Source: JAJACP01 sp964350245 | GTDB lineage: Bacteria; Chlamydiota; Chlamydiia; Chlamydiales; JAAKFR01 | DNA: 64,000 nucleotides | Reading direction: 5' to 3' | Assembly (NCBI GenBank): GCA_964350245.1 | Contig: CAYGJC010000003.1 | Span: forward strand, 62,001-126,000 | Shown: positions 25,180-34,449 of the stretch, piece by piece | Numbering within the stretch: position 1 is the first letter of the stretch | Layout: every line of letters begins with the position of its first letter | Notes under the pieces: generated by a model | Seen by the model: only the letters and a program-made list of their open reading frames with translations | Database searches by the model: none | What the model was told of the DNA's origin: nothing | Position numbers and translations under genes: made by a program

Positions 25180-26628
25180 ATGGTAGCCCACCGTCCTAAG
25201 CATCGTCGAACGCTCAACGTTTTTGTATTGGCGATGCTCTCTTTAGCTGTCGTTGTGAGTCTACGTAACTTACCCTTGACTGCCGAGTATGGTCTTGGAT
25301 CGATCTTTTTCTACTGTATTTCAGCTCTTTGCTTTATGGTTCCTTATGCTCTTGTCTCAGCTGAACTTGCCTCTGGCTGGCCGAAGGCAGGTGGGATTTA
25401 TGTCTGGGTGCGCGAAGCGCTAGGAGACCGGTGGGGATTTTTAGCCATTTGGATGCAGTGGTTCCACAATATGACCTGGTATCCTGCGATGCTCGCTTTT
25501 ATTGCTGCAAGTCTCGCACAATTTATCAACCCAGCCTTAGCCTCCAATAGGATATACATTATTGCCGTGGTCTTAATCGGGTTTTGGGGAGTGACTCTTC
25601 TCAATTTTTTAGGCATTAAAACCTCGGCTCTCATTAGTACAGTCTGCGTCGTAGTGGGTGCTATTTTGCCCGGTATTCTTTTGATTGGAATGGCCATTTA
25701 CTGGATCAGCACAGGAGGTGCTCTTGCCATTCCCCTGAATGCCGCAGATCTCATTCCCGACCTCACTCACCCCTCGAACTTGGTCTTTCTTGCAGGAATT
25801 TTTCTGGCTCTTAGTGGGTTGGAAGCCAATGCGAACTTAGCCAGAGAGGTGAAAAATCCGCAAAAAAACTATCCGCGCGCCATTTTAGTTGCCGCAGCAC
25901 TCACACTGGGTATTTTAATTCTAGGCTCTCTTGCGATCGCAGTTGTCATTCCACGTGAGCAGATCAGTTTGGTTTCCGGACTTCTCGACACGTTTCACTT
26001 CTTCTTCGATGCTTATAACCTAGGATGGGTCGTCCCGATCGTCGCTCTGTTAACAGCAGCAGGTGCATTAGGTGAACTCAATGCCTGGGCAATTGCCGGG
26101 GCTAAGGGTCTCTTTGTGACAACTGAGCACGGTTGCCTCCCTCCCCTCTTTCATAAATTGAACAAGCACTACACCCCTGTCAATCTCATGATCTTCCAAG
26201 CGATTGTGGTTTCGATTGCGGCTTTTATTTTTCTCTATATGCCCAATATCAATACATCTTATTGGCTTTTAAGTGCTTTAAGTGCGCAGATGTACATCAT
26301 TATGTATCTGCTTTTATTTATCTCTGGAATTGTTTTGCGCTACCGTCGACCTAAGGTCCATCGAACTTATCGCATTCCGTTTAAGAATGTGGGGATGTGG
26401 GTCATTTGCATTGTAGGAATCTTCAGCGCTCTGTTTGCCCTCACAATTAGTTTTCTGCCTCCACTCTCTGTTTTTACAAAGGATCTGACCCGCTACGAAA
26501 CCTTGATTCTTGTGGGCTTTGCAATTAATGTGTCAATTCCTTTAACTCTTTATGCATTGCGTAAGCCGCATTGGCAGCTCGCTGTTCTAAAAGAAATTCG
26601 CGAAGAGATTCACAAAAGTACCCACTAG
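25180..26628 (+). CDS. APC-superfamily amino acid permease, glutamate/GABA-antiporter-like
   Basis: This 482-residue protein has about twelve membrane spans. The start of the fold (RTLNVFVLAMLSLAVVVSLR) and the element SGWPKAGGIYVWVREALG are typical of the GadC/YbeC branch of amino acid/polyamine/organocation antiporters. LALSGLEANANLAREVKNP marks the region around span 6, where substrate selectivity is set. The substrate cannot be read from the sequence; glutamate/GABA or another amino acid pair is most likely. It follows fbaB after 4 bases and is followed by a methyltransferase gene after 1 base, so it is part of an operon. Confidence 0.85.
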   Translation: MVAHRPKHRRTLNVFVLAMLSLAVVVSLRNLPLTAEYGLGSIFFYCISALCFMVPYALVSAELASGWPKAGGIYVWVREALGDRWGFLAIWMQWFHNMTWYPAMLAFIAASLAQFINPALASNRIYIIAVVLIGFWGVTLLNFLGIKTSALISTVCVVVGAILPGILLIGMAIYWISTGGALAIPLNAADLIPDLTHPSNLVFLAGIFLALSGLEANANLAREVKNPQKNYPRAILVAAALTLGILILGSLAIAVVIPREQISLVSGLLDTFHFFFDAYNLGWVVPIVALLTAAGALGELNAWAIAGAKGLFVTTEHGCLPPLFHKLNKHYTPVNLMIFQAIVVSIAAFIFLYMPNINTSYWLLSALSAQMYIIMYLLLFISGIVLRYRRPKVHRTYRIPFKNVGMWVICIVGIFSALFALTISFLPPLSVFTKDLTRYETLILVGFAINVSIPLTLYALRKPHWQLAVLKEIREEIHKSTH

Positions 26629-26629
26629 T

Positions 26630-27391
26630 ATGGATAAAACCGATTGGGAGAGTGTGGAAAAATGGTATGGCTCACTTGTCGGCAAAGAGGGGCACTACTA
26701 CCACAAACATGTTATTCTACCTAATTTAACACCCCTGCTTGGATTAAAAGAGGGTGCGCGGCTGCTCGACCTAGCCTGTGGACAAGGCGTTTTAGCCAAA
26801 CACCTTCCAAAAAATGTCGCCTATCATGGGATCGACCTCTCTGCCTCCCTGATTCAGACAGCAAAGCAAAAAAAGGGACCTAATCAGAGGTTCACCCAAG
26901 CAGACATCTGTAAGCCGCTACCGATCAAGGATCCTCTTTTTACCCACGCCACCATTATTCTCGCTCTGCAAAATGTCGCACATCCTGAGGCAGCACTCCA
27001 AAATGCCGCCCGCCACCTGCGTCCGGGAGGTACCCTGGTCATCGTTCTCAATCATCCCTGCTTTCGGATTCCTCGGCAGACACACTGGGGGGTAGACGCC
27101 CAGAAAAAGCTGCAATACCGGCGTATCGACCGCTATTTAAGCCCGTTAAAAATTCCTATTCAAGCCCACCCAAGTCAAAAAGAGCGCTCGGCTCAGACAT
27201 GGTCTTTTCATCGCCCACTCTGGGCTTATAGCCACTATTTGGCTGATGCAGGCTTTGCTATTGTCCAGATTGAGGAGTGGATCTCAGATAAAGTGAGTAC
27301 GGGAAAGGCCGCTCGGATGGAAAACCGTGCACGGGCCGAGTTTCCCCTCTTTTTGACCTTTAAAGCCCAGTTATGTGAAAATAAGTCATGA
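26630..27391 (+). CDS. SAM-dependent methyltransferase, class I
   Basis: This 253-residue protein has the class I methyltransferase core: RLLDLACGQGVLAKHLP (motif I), YHGIDLSASLI with the acidic SAM ribose ligand (motif II) and HLRPGGTLVIVLNHPCF (post-motif III). The HPCFRIPRQTHWG segment after it is common in methyltransferases of the UbiE/Coq5-like group. The substrate is unknown. It starts 1 base after the permease stop and its own stop overlaps the next ATG (ATGA), so it is translated as part of the operon. Confidence 0.8.
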   Translation: MDKTDWESVEKWYGSLVGKEGHYYHKHVILPNLTPLLGLKEGARLLDLACGQGVLAKHLPKNVAYHGIDLSASLIQTAKQKKGPNQRFTQADICKPLPIKDPLFTHATIILALQNVAHPEAALQNAARHLRPGGTLVIVLNHPCFRIPRQTHWGVDAQKKLQYRRIDRYLSPLKIPIQAHPSQKERSAQTWSFHRPLWAYSHYLADAGFAIVQIEEWISDKVSTGKAARMENRARAEFPLFLTFKAQLCENKS

Positions 27392-28701
27392 AATGGGAAT
27401 GGCAAAACTACCTAAAAAAAGAGATTTGGCGTGTCAATCTCGATACTCTGCCTAAATGGAAGGCGCGTAAGATTCGCTTTTTGCGCATTTTAATTCTTAT
27501 TGGTCAAGGGTTTACAAAAAGCCAAATCCAACAAGGAGCCTCCTCTCTCACCTATTACACACTGATTGGAATCGTTCCTGTTGTCGCGCTTCTAATTGGG
27601 CTGGCTCGTGTATTCGAGCTTGAACACGCCCTAAAAACGTGGTTACTGACTCAATTCGCCGATCAAAAAGACATCATCAATAAACTCTTCGATTTTGCCA
27701 AAACCTCACTGGAAACGGCACACCAAGGAATCATTGCCGGAATCGGAATTCTGGTTTTGCTATGGGCTGGCATTAAGATTTTTCTCTACATTGAAAAGGT
27801 ACTCAACACCATTTGGGAAGTGAAACAAGGGCGCTCTTTAGCCAGACGCTTTACTGACTACCTCTCCATGCTTGTACTCTGTCCTCTCATTGTTCTGTTA
27901 TCGAGCGGCATAACCGTCTACCTCTCTGCTGCCTTGACCGCCTTAACCTCGATTGGTTTTTTTGGACACATTCAAGCCTACATTCTTCCCATACTTAACC
28001 TGATTCCCATCTTCCTGATCTGTCTTTTGCTCACTTTTCTCTACATTTTTATGCCCAACACCCGGGTCCGCTTTCTACCGGCACTCATGGCGGGAACCAT
28101 TGCGGGGATTATCTATGAAATTGTTCAGTGGCTCTATCTCTACTTCCAAGTTGGGGTGTCTAGCTACAACGCCATCTACGGAACTTTTGCCGCGCTTCCG
28201 CTTTTTCTGATTTGGGTACATTTAAGCTGGGTCATTGTACTCATGGGCGCTAAAATCTCATTCGCCATCCAGAATGTAAATGCCTTTGATTTTCTCTCAG
28301 AAGACGTCCACTTGAGCCATCGACTACGGGTTATTCTTTCTTTACGGATTACTCACTTGTGCATCAAAAATTTTTGTCATGACTCCCCTCCCCCTTCCGC
28401 GATAGAGATCTCCAATCAACTCTCGATTCCCCTGCCTCTTACCGGCCATCTTCTCTTCAAATTACTAAGTGCAGGTGTTCTGTCTGAAGTTAAGCGAGAT
28501 AAGGATCAGGATCCCGGATTTTTACCCTCCCGAAGTGTCGATCAACTGACAATAAAGCGGGTTATTGATATGATTAACTCAAGGGGGGAGGAGATTGTGT
28601 TGCCACCGTCTCGAGAGTTAGACCTGATTCTCAATAGCTTAGAGAAATTTGGTCTCGCGATTGAGAACTCTGAAGGTAATATTCTCCTAAAAGATATTTA
28701 G
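27388..28701 (+). CDS. YihY/BrkB-family membrane protein
   Basis: This 437-residue protein has six membrane spans in the first 300 residues with the YihY/BrkB pattern: GASSLTYYTLIGIVPVVALLI, GIGILVLLWAGIKIFLYIEK, LNTIWEVKQGRS, LPALMAGTIAGIIYEI and SYNAIYGTFAALPLFLIWVH. The C-terminal 130 residues form a winged-helix-like domain (AIEISNQLSIPLPLTGHLLF), as in longer members of the family. The old name RNase BN for this family is not supported. It may help transport lipid or phosphate-containing molecules across the inner membrane. The stop is 1 base from the start of the AsmA-like gene, and YihY and AsmA-like proteins may cooperate in envelope lipid traffic (inference). Confidence 0.85.
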   Translation: MKWEWQNYLKKEIWRVNLDTLPKWKARKIRFLRILILIGQGFTKSQIQQGASSLTYYTLIGIVPVVALLIGLARVFELEHALKTWLLTQFADQKDIINKLFDFAKTSLETAHQGIIAGIGILVLLWAGIKIFLYIEKVLNTIWEVKQGRSLARRFTDYLSMLVLCPLIVLLSSGITVYLSAALTALTSIGFFGHIQAYILPILNLIPIFLICLLLTFLYIFMPNTRVRFLPALMAGTIAGIIYEIVQWLYLYFQVGVSSYNAIYGTFAALPLFLIWVHLSWVIVLMGAKISFAIQNVNAFDFLSEDVHLSHRLRVILSLRITHLCIKNFCHDSPPPSAIEISNQLSIPLPLTGHLLFKLLSAGVLSEVKRDKDQDPGFLPSRSVDQLTIKRVIDMINSRGEEIVLPPSRELDLILNSLEKFGLAIENSEGNILLKDI

Positions 28702-28702
28702 G

Positions 28703-31700
28703 ATGCGTCGCTCTTTCAAAGTTGTTCTCTGGCTTTTCATTTCACTCTTGGTTCTTCTACTTGTATGCGCTGCGGTTGCGCCTTCCCTACTTTCGACCCG
28801 CTGGGGCACAGACAAAGCCGTTTCCCTTTTTAACAGCTACTCTTCCGGCACGCTTTCTATCGACAAACTCCACCTCAGCTGGTTTGGAAAACAGAAGCTT
28901 GAAAACCTTCTTTACCTAGACAAGAATGACGAGAAGATGGTGAGCATCCCCTCCTTTGAGACCAAAACGAGCCTTTTCTACCTTCTTTTTGGAGGGAGAA
29001 CCCTAGGCAATACCGATCTTGTCGAGCCCTACTTTCTGATCAAAGCCGAAGAAAAAGAGGACTCCAAACCAAGCAAAAAAAAGAAAAAAAGCTCCAAAAA
29101 GCGTGTTGTCATTCCGACACAATTTGAAAACAAACTCACGGTCACAAACGGCACCATCATTATCCGCTCTCCCAAAACCAGCCCGATTGTCCTTTCTGAA
29201 ATTGAAGTTGAAACCCAGCAAAACCCCTCTGTTTATCACATCCACGCCCGTACCGAAGAGGGCGAGGTGCGTGGAAAACTTGAGGTAGATGTTTCGCTAA
29301 AAGAAAAAATGGAAATTGTGGGAAAGATAGATCACTTTCCTGTTGAAATTCTCGATCAAATTGCCCAGTCCGATCTGTTTACAGATGCTTTGGGAAGAAC
29401 CCTTAACCTCTCTTTTGACTTCATTAAAGAACTGGATGGAACACTTAGCGTGGCGGGACAAATCGATGCCACTAATCTCAAAGGTCAGCTCGAAGGTGTG
29501 ACAAGAGATCAAAAGCTCTACCTCACTCCCGGCAGCCACCTGACCTACACTCTCACTCCCAAATTTTTCCGCTTTTTACTCCCAGAAAGCCAAAAAGAAG
29601 AGTGGTCCCTTGCGAGCCCTACAGAAGTGTCGCTAGAAATCGAAAAAGGAATCTTTCCTCTCCATCTTAAGAAGCCCGATTTCCATGAAATTGTCTTTCA
29701 AGCAAAAGGTGCTGTTCAAAGAGCAGAGATCAATCATAAAACCTTGAGTGGCTATTCGTTGAACCACTTTTCATTTGATGTGATCGCTCAAGATAACCTT
29801 GAAATTGCCTATAAAGGAGAAATTCAGGGAAAAGAAGCAAGTAAGCTTAGCGGAACCCTCTCAATCACACCTCAAGGCGATCTATACTTTCAATCTGATT
29901 ACAAAGGATTTCCGGTCAGTCTTTTACAACTCATTTCACCTGCTACAGAAGAAACCATTCGTCGCCTATTTGGTTCATCATTTGATCTCGTCTCCGAGGG
30001 AATATACAAAGAGGGAGCAATTGAAGCCCAGTTCACTCTCCTGGCGCCGGGTTTCACTGTAAACGGAACAGTCAGTGGAGAGCCCTCTGATTTAAACTTT
30101 GATCTCACCGGAACTCGAACGTTGACAGGCACCGCAGCTCAGTATTTGGGTACAAAAGTCGACTTTCAATTCGATGGACTCGCCCAGATTTCAGAAGAAG
30201 GAGCCTCTGTCCCTACTTTAAATGGACAGCTCTCTACCCCTTACTATGTAGCCGATGTTACAGGGACCATTGGGGAAAGAGGGCAAAAACTTGACATCAA
30301 CGAAGTTGAGCTGATCGCTAAAGGAGAGGTTCGTGCTCTCCCATTTGGCGACCAGTTTCCTGAAGCCACGCTCAATAACGGGAGCTTCTATGTAAATGTG
30401 GATGGACCCTCCAATAAAATTTCCGGTAAGGCTGCGGTCATGATCGACTCCAAAAAATCTCAAACAGAATTTGAGATTACCGATTTCATACGTCAGGATG
30501 CTGTGGACTTAGCCAATGCCAACTATTTCTTTGATAGCCAGTTAAACGGCTTTCCTCTACTTGTTCTCAATCCCCTGATGCCCGATGTGGTTGATTTACC
30601 CTCTCTTTTCGGCACCTTTGCCGACATCGATGCAAAGGGAAGCTACACGCCTACTCAGGATCCTCGGGGACTCATCGACGTAAAGGCAAAGGCCGAGGGA
30701 TTAGAGGCCTCATTTTCGCTCTCTGTCGATGGCACTTTGAGTGTCGCACAAAATCAACGCTCCTTTATCCGTTGGCAGCTGACTCCAGAACGGTATCACT
30801 CTCTGATCACCCGTCTACGTCCCGACCACACACCCGTTTTTCAGTTGACGGAGCCGGCAATGGTACAGCTTTCAATTAAAGAGCTTACGTGCCCTACCTC
30901 AGAGATTGAGGGAGTAAGTCAATTCCTCTGTCAAAGTGGTTTTGTCGGAGAACTTAAACTCGGTACTCTCTCCTTTCTCAACGAGCAGACTCAAGAGTAT
31001 CTGGTTGTTCATGATGTGATTGGCTCTATCGAAGGGGTCAACTTTTCTGAGGCTATTGAGCTTTTTATGAGCGGCAAGTTATTTGCTCAAAACATCCCGG
31101 AATCCCAAAAGTCGGCCTTTGAATTTAAGGGAAAAATGCTCAACTTTTGGTTACCTGAGGGAAAATTTAACCGCGAAGGGCTCACTTTAGATGGGGAGCT
31201 TAGCTTAGAGTTGATTCCGGTTAAGCAGATTACAGAAATTTTCACCATGGATCCTGAAAGCCGTGCACTTGTGCAAGCCGTTCTTGGTGAGCTTGTAAAC
31301 GCCCGTATCTATGGAACCATTTCACAGCTGGCAGGTCCACTGACAATCGACATCAAAGCTTCTAATTTCAAAGCGACTCTACCCATCACTTTGCATCCCA
31401 ATGCCATTTATCTACGCGATGCCGTTGATGCAGAGATCACGTTAACCGAAGCTGTGAATCACACGCTGATCCGTGATATCAATCCGCTCATCATTGCGGG
31501 AGCCTACTCCGAACACCCCGTAAGGCTGCACCTCGATCCACAAGGCTTTATGATCCCCATCCGCCCCTACTCCCTGCAAGGGGTACGGATTGATCAAGCC
31601 ATCATTGATATTGGGCAAATTCAGGTGCGTAATGGAGGTGACATTCAGCTTCTCATGAACTTCTTAAAAGCAAAAGAGATCTCCCCCGAGGGAGACATGA

Positions 31701-32110
31701 ACGCCTGGTTCACCCCTATTTATATGAGCCTCAATAACGGTGTAGCCTCCTACAAACGCTTTGATGCTCTTTTGGCCAACAAGGTGCACATTGCGATGTG
31801 GGGGTCAGTTAATTTGATCAACAACCAGGTTAGCATGACCATGGGGATTGCTCCCAATACACTCTATGAGTACTTTAAAATTTCAGGAGTGCCCAAACAA
31901 GATATGTTCCAGGTTAAGATGCGCGGCACAACAGACAAGCTGGACCTTGATTGGAGCGCAGCAACAAAACGGATAGGCGTCATCATTGCACGCTCGACCG
32001 CTGGCCCCCTTGGCGGGCTTGTTGGAGGAATACTAGAGGGTGTTTTAAACATGTTCGGCGATGAACCCGCTCCACCTCCCACCACTTCCCCCTTTCCTTG
32101 GGAAAAATAG
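28703..32110 (+). CDS. AsmA/TamB-like giant periplasmic bridge protein
   Basis: This 1135-residue protein has one N-terminal membrane anchor (VVLWLFISLLVLLLVCAAVA) followed by a long periplasmic part of repeated beta-strands, starting with the AsmA-like motif GTLSIDKLHLSW and closing with a conserved C-terminal segment (DMNAWFTPIYMSLNNGV, KVHIAMWGSVNL, MTMGIAPNTLYEYF). A Lys/Ser-rich low-complexity patch near residue 120 is probably a loop. Members of this repeating beta-groove superfamily carry lipids between the inner and outer membranes. Location after yihY fits envelope lipid transport. The exact subfamily cannot be decided by eye. Confidence 0.7.
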   Translation: MRRSFKVVLWLFISLLVLLLVCAAVAPSLLSTRWGTDKAVSLFNSYSSGTLSIDKLHLSWFGKQKLENLLYLDKNDEKMVSIPSFETKTSLFYLLFGGRTLGNTDLVEPYFLIKAEEKEDSKPSKKKKKSSKKRVVIPTQFENKLTVTNGTIIIRSPKTSPIVLSEIEVETQQNPSVYHIHARTEEGEVRGKLEVDVSLKEKMEIVGKIDHFPVEILDQIAQSDLFTDALGRTLNLSFDFIKELDGTLSVAGQIDATNLKGQLEGVTRDQKLYLTPGSHLTYTLTPKFFRFLLPESQKEEWSLASPTEVSLEIEKGIFPLHLKKPDFHEIVFQAKGAVQRAEINHKTLSGYSLNHFSFDVIAQDNLEIAYKGEIQGKEASKLSGTLSITPQGDLYFQSDYKGFPVSLLQLISPATEETIRRLFGSSFDLVSEGIYKEGAIEAQFTLLAPGFTVNGTVSGEPSDLNFDLTGTRTLTGTAAQYLGTKVDFQFDGLAQISEEGASVPTLNGQLSTPYYVADVTGTIGERGQKLDINEVELIAKGEVRALPFGDQFPEATLNNGSFYVNVDGPSNKISGKAAVMIDSKKSQTEFEITDFIRQDAVDLANANYFFDSQLNGFPLLVLNPLMPDVVDLPSLFGTFADIDAKGSYTPTQDPRGLIDVKAKAEGLEASFSLSVDGTLSVAQNQRSFIRWQLTPERYHSLITRLRPDHTPVFQLTEPAMVQLSIKELTCPTSEIEGVSQFLCQSGFVGELKLGTLSFLNEQTQEYLVVHDVIGSIEGVNFSEAIELFMSGKLFAQNIPESQKSAFEFKGKMLNFWLPEGKFNREGLTLDGELSLELIPVKQITEIFTMDPESRALVQAVLGELVNARIYGTISQLAGPLTIDIKASNFKATLPITLHPNAIYLRDAVDAEITLTEAVNHTLIRDINPLIIAGAYSEHPVRLHLDPQGFMIPIRPYSLQGVRIDQAIIDIGQIQVRNGGDIQLLMNFLKAKEISPEGDMNAWFTPIYMSLNNGVASYKRFDALLANKVHIAMWGSVNLINNQVSMTMGIAPNTLYEYFKISGVPKQDMFQVKMRGTTDKLDLDWSAATKRIGVIIARSTAGPLGGLVGGILEGVLNMFGDEPAPPPTTSPFPWEK

Positions 32111-32187
32111 CTCTGTTCTCTTTCTTGGTTTTCTGAAAAAAAATAATTCTTTATGATGTCCCAACAATCATCCTTCGGAGATCCAAA

Positions 32188-32925
32188 ATGAAAACCTTGT
32201 TTCTTTCACTTTATTTACTTTTGTTGACTGCGTTTAATCCACTTGTAAACTGTCATGCACAGAAGTTTGACCCTGAATATTTATACCTCGATCAGATAGC
32301 GCTGAATGCAGGGACGGATAAGAGCTCTAAAGGTCACAATTATACACGCGTATATGCAAAATATTTCTCTCCCTTAAAAAATCACCCCTTGAAAATCTTG
32401 GAAATTGGGATCTATAAAGGGCAGTCAGTAGACTTATGGGAAAATTACTTTAAAAATGCCGAATTACATTTTATCGATATCAACCGCTGGAATGGCAACT
32501 CTAAAAGATCTCATTTTCACGTTGTCAACCAAGAGAATGCTGCCCAGTTAAATCAATTCATTCAGGAAACCGGAGGCGAATTTGACCTCATCATCGATGA
32601 CGGTGGCCATACAATGAATCAGCAGATCACCAGTTTTGTCCATTTATTTCCTACACTTAAAAGCGGTGGGATCTATGTAATCGAGGACCTTCATACTTCC
32701 TACTGGAGTGAATACGGGGGTGGGGGATCCAGTTCCTTTCCAAAGCCATCCCCCTGCTCAACAATAGAGTTTCTCAAAGATCTTATCGACGATGTGAATT
32801 ATGTAGGAGCCAAAACCCGCTGCGCAAACTTTGCTGGAGCCGGTTCCATCGACACAACATATTACCAAAAAAACATCGAATCTATGCATTTTTACGATAG
32901 CTTGTGCTTCATTATCAAGAGATAG
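32188..32925 (+). CDS. Class I methyltransferase with signal peptide
   Basis: This 245-residue protein begins with a convincing signal peptide, MKTLFLSLYLLLLTAFNPLV followed by NCHA and a likely cleavage before Gln. The mature part is a SAM-dependent methyltransferase: LKILEIGIYKGQSVDLW (motif I), HFIDINRW (motif II), FDLIIDDGGHTMNQQI with Asp/His residues typical of O-methyltransferases of the macrocin type, and LKSGGIYVIEDLHTSYW. Export of such an enzyme is unusual, because SAM is made in the cytoplasm. The start ATG 32188 follows a GGAG ribosome-binding site. It is not tightly linked to its neighbours. Substrate unknown. Confidence 0.72.
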   Translation: MKTLFLSLYLLLLTAFNPLVNCHAQKFDPEYLYLDQIALNAGTDKSSKGHNYTRVYAKYFSPLKNHPLKILEIGIYKGQSVDLWENYFKNAELHFIDINRWNGNSKRSHFHVVNQENAAQLNQFIQETGGEFDLIIDDGGHTMNQQITSFVHLFPTLKSGGIYVIEDLHTSYWSEYGGGGSSSFPKPSPCSTIEFLKDLIDDVNYVGAKTRCANFAGAGSIDTTYYQKNIESMHFYDSLCFIIKR

Positions 32926-33008
32926 GACTTTTGAGTGGAATCACTGCTCTGGACAGAATTTAAAGAATAAGTTAAGATCTCTTTTGTTTACCTAACAAGG
33001 AGGTCATA

Positions 33009-34097
33009 ATGGCATCGGCAGCAGTGATGGATGCATCGAATCAAAGCTATTTGGAAGAAGCGCGAGATACCCAACAACTTCTGGGTATCCTGACTACATT
33101 GAGAGGACTGCCGTTAGGAACAATCAGATCAACATTAGAGAATCTTCATGCCAGACAGCAGGAAGGTGCTCAAAATCCAGACTCCCTACAACATGAGTTC
33201 AGCCAAATCGAAGGTGGTTTAGAAAACATCGGTGCGGTTTACGCGCAAGCTCTCGGCTATAAAAAAAGATGTGGCGACGTGACCAACCAGATTAAATCTG
33301 CGATTGCAGACGCTCAAAAAAGTCTAGGAATCGGTGTGCCCGAGGCAAGTTGGACTGATGAAAACCGTGAACGCTTCACTGTGTTCCAGTACATGCGCAG
33401 AATCAATATATTGCGATCAAGAAATGCCGAAGCAGGTGGGCAAACAGAGTGTCAGCTCCCCTATCACAAAGGCAAATTGTTCGGTGCTGGTAAAATAGGT
33501 ACTTGCCCGAGCTGCAATCGAGGTATGTGTGCCCAATGTGCGACAAAAATTGACAAAATGGAGTTTAAGCTATGTCACTTTTGCCTTGAGGGCTTTCGCA
33601 CTCTGGAAAAGCGCGTAAGCCTCATTGATGAGCACAGTGTACAATTTTATGTTAAGCTGTTCGAAACTCATGTTGACAACCTAGAAGCTCTTAAGAAAAG
33701 CGAGGCGATTGTATTAAAAGTGATCGCGCGCTATCAGCAAATGCAAGCTCTAATGGGGGAAATCGAAGAGATACAACAAAGTGCTTCTCAGTTTAAATCC
33801 CAATGCAAGGATTTAAAACATGCAATGAATCCCTACCGCACAGAAGAACTGACTATCGGCGTTGGGGCAGGCATTGTAGGAGCAGGTGTCGCTCTAAAAG
33901 CAAGTGGAGTAGGAGTTGTTTTGCACTCAACATTAATCGGTGTTGCTCCTGCAGTATTTTCCGGTCCTCTTCTCCCTTGGGTTGCGGGCACTGGTGCTGT
34001 TATCGGTGGAGCTGGATTTGCCGTCAAAAAATTCCGTGAAACCAACATGGCAAGAAGAGTCGCCACTCAATTTTTTTGGTGGCTCTTTTCGTCTTAA
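33009..34097 (+). CDS. Inc-like protein with FYVE/treble-clef-like zinc finger
   Basis: In this 362-residue protein, residues 1-140 are helical and Gln/Glu rich. A zinc-finger region follows with ligands Cys148, His153, Cys166, Cys169, Cys174, Cys177, Cys189 and Cys192 (CPSCNRGMCAQC and LCHFCLEGF). The spacing CxxC-x4-CxxC-x11-CxxC resembles the C-terminal part of FYVE and related eukaryotic treble-clef fingers. A coiled-coil segment (about 195-270) leads to a hydrophobic region (about 283-342) of two lobes rich in Gly and Val, as in inclusion-membrane proteins. The start ATG 33009 has AAGGAGG upstream. Binding of phosphoinositide or ubiquitin ligase activity are only possibilities. Confidence 0.6.
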   Translation: MASAAVMDASNQSYLEEARDTQQLLGILTTLRGLPLGTIRSTLENLHARQQEGAQNPDSLQHEFSQIEGGLENIGAVYAQALGYKKRCGDVTNQIKSAIADAQKSLGIGVPEASWTDENRERFTVFQYMRRINILRSRNAEAGGQTECQLPYHKGKLFGAGKIGTCPSCNRGMCAQCATKIDKMEFKLCHFCLEGFRTLEKRVSLIDEHSVQFYVKLFETHVDNLEALKKSEAIVLKVIARYQQMQALMGEIEEIQQSASQFKSQCKDLKHAMNPYRTEELTIGVGAGIVGAGVALKASGVGVVLHSTLIGVAPAVFSGPLLPWVAGTGAVIGGAGFAVKKFRETNMARRVATQFFWWLFSS

Positions 34098-34102
34098 ATA
34101 AC

Positions 34103-34128
34103 TGGGTAATCGCTCTTGCGGTTACCCA
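34103..34128. terminator. Hairpin between convergent genes, likely bidirectional terminator
   Basis: TGGGTAATCGC and GCGGTTACCCA form an 11-bp stem (one G-U pair) with loop TCTT, 6 bases after the stop of the zinc-finger gene and 15 bases from the end of the opposite gene. No long thymine run follows, so efficiency is uncertain. Confidence 0.6.
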
Positions 34129-34143
34129 CGTTGGTTGCACTGA

Positions 34144-34443
34144 CTACTTTTTCCTACTCTTCTCTTTTTTCAGCAGCTCGTCGACTTTCTTCTTCTCCCA
34201 CTCATCACCTAGAAAGCGATCTTTGATCGTAAAGGTATTAAATGCCTGAGCAATGAGGACAAAACCCCAAATAAGAGTCACCCAATAAAACCAGAGACTT
34301 TCTGGACTCGAAATCAGATTGATCAAAATTAAGAGTAAGTTGATCAAAACAAAGGTGACCAGGTTTGAGTAGAAACGACGCATCCGCTGAGCACGTGCCT
34401 GGGCCCGGCGCAATCTTTTATCTTCTTCTGAATCTGTCATCAT
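34144..34443 (-). CDS. 2TM domain protein
   Basis: This 99-residue protein is of the 2TM type (Pfam 2TM). A charged N-terminal helix (RLRRAQARAQRMRRFY) leads into SNLVTFVLINLLLILINL, the motif SPESLWFYWVTLIWGFVL and the closing FLGDEWEKKKVDELLKK. The pair of spans and the GDEWEKKK end fit the family well. Function is not established; members are small inner-membrane proteins, sometimes fused to histidine kinases. It lies 6 bases downstream of mgtE on the same strand and is probably co-transcribed with it. Confidence 0.8.
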   Translation of the reverse strand: MMTDSEEDKRLRRAQARAQRMRRFYSNLVTFVLINLLLILINLISSPESLWFYWVTLIWGFVLIAQAFNTFTIKDRFLGDEWEKKKVDELLKKEKSRKK

Positions 34444-34449
34444 GTCCTC

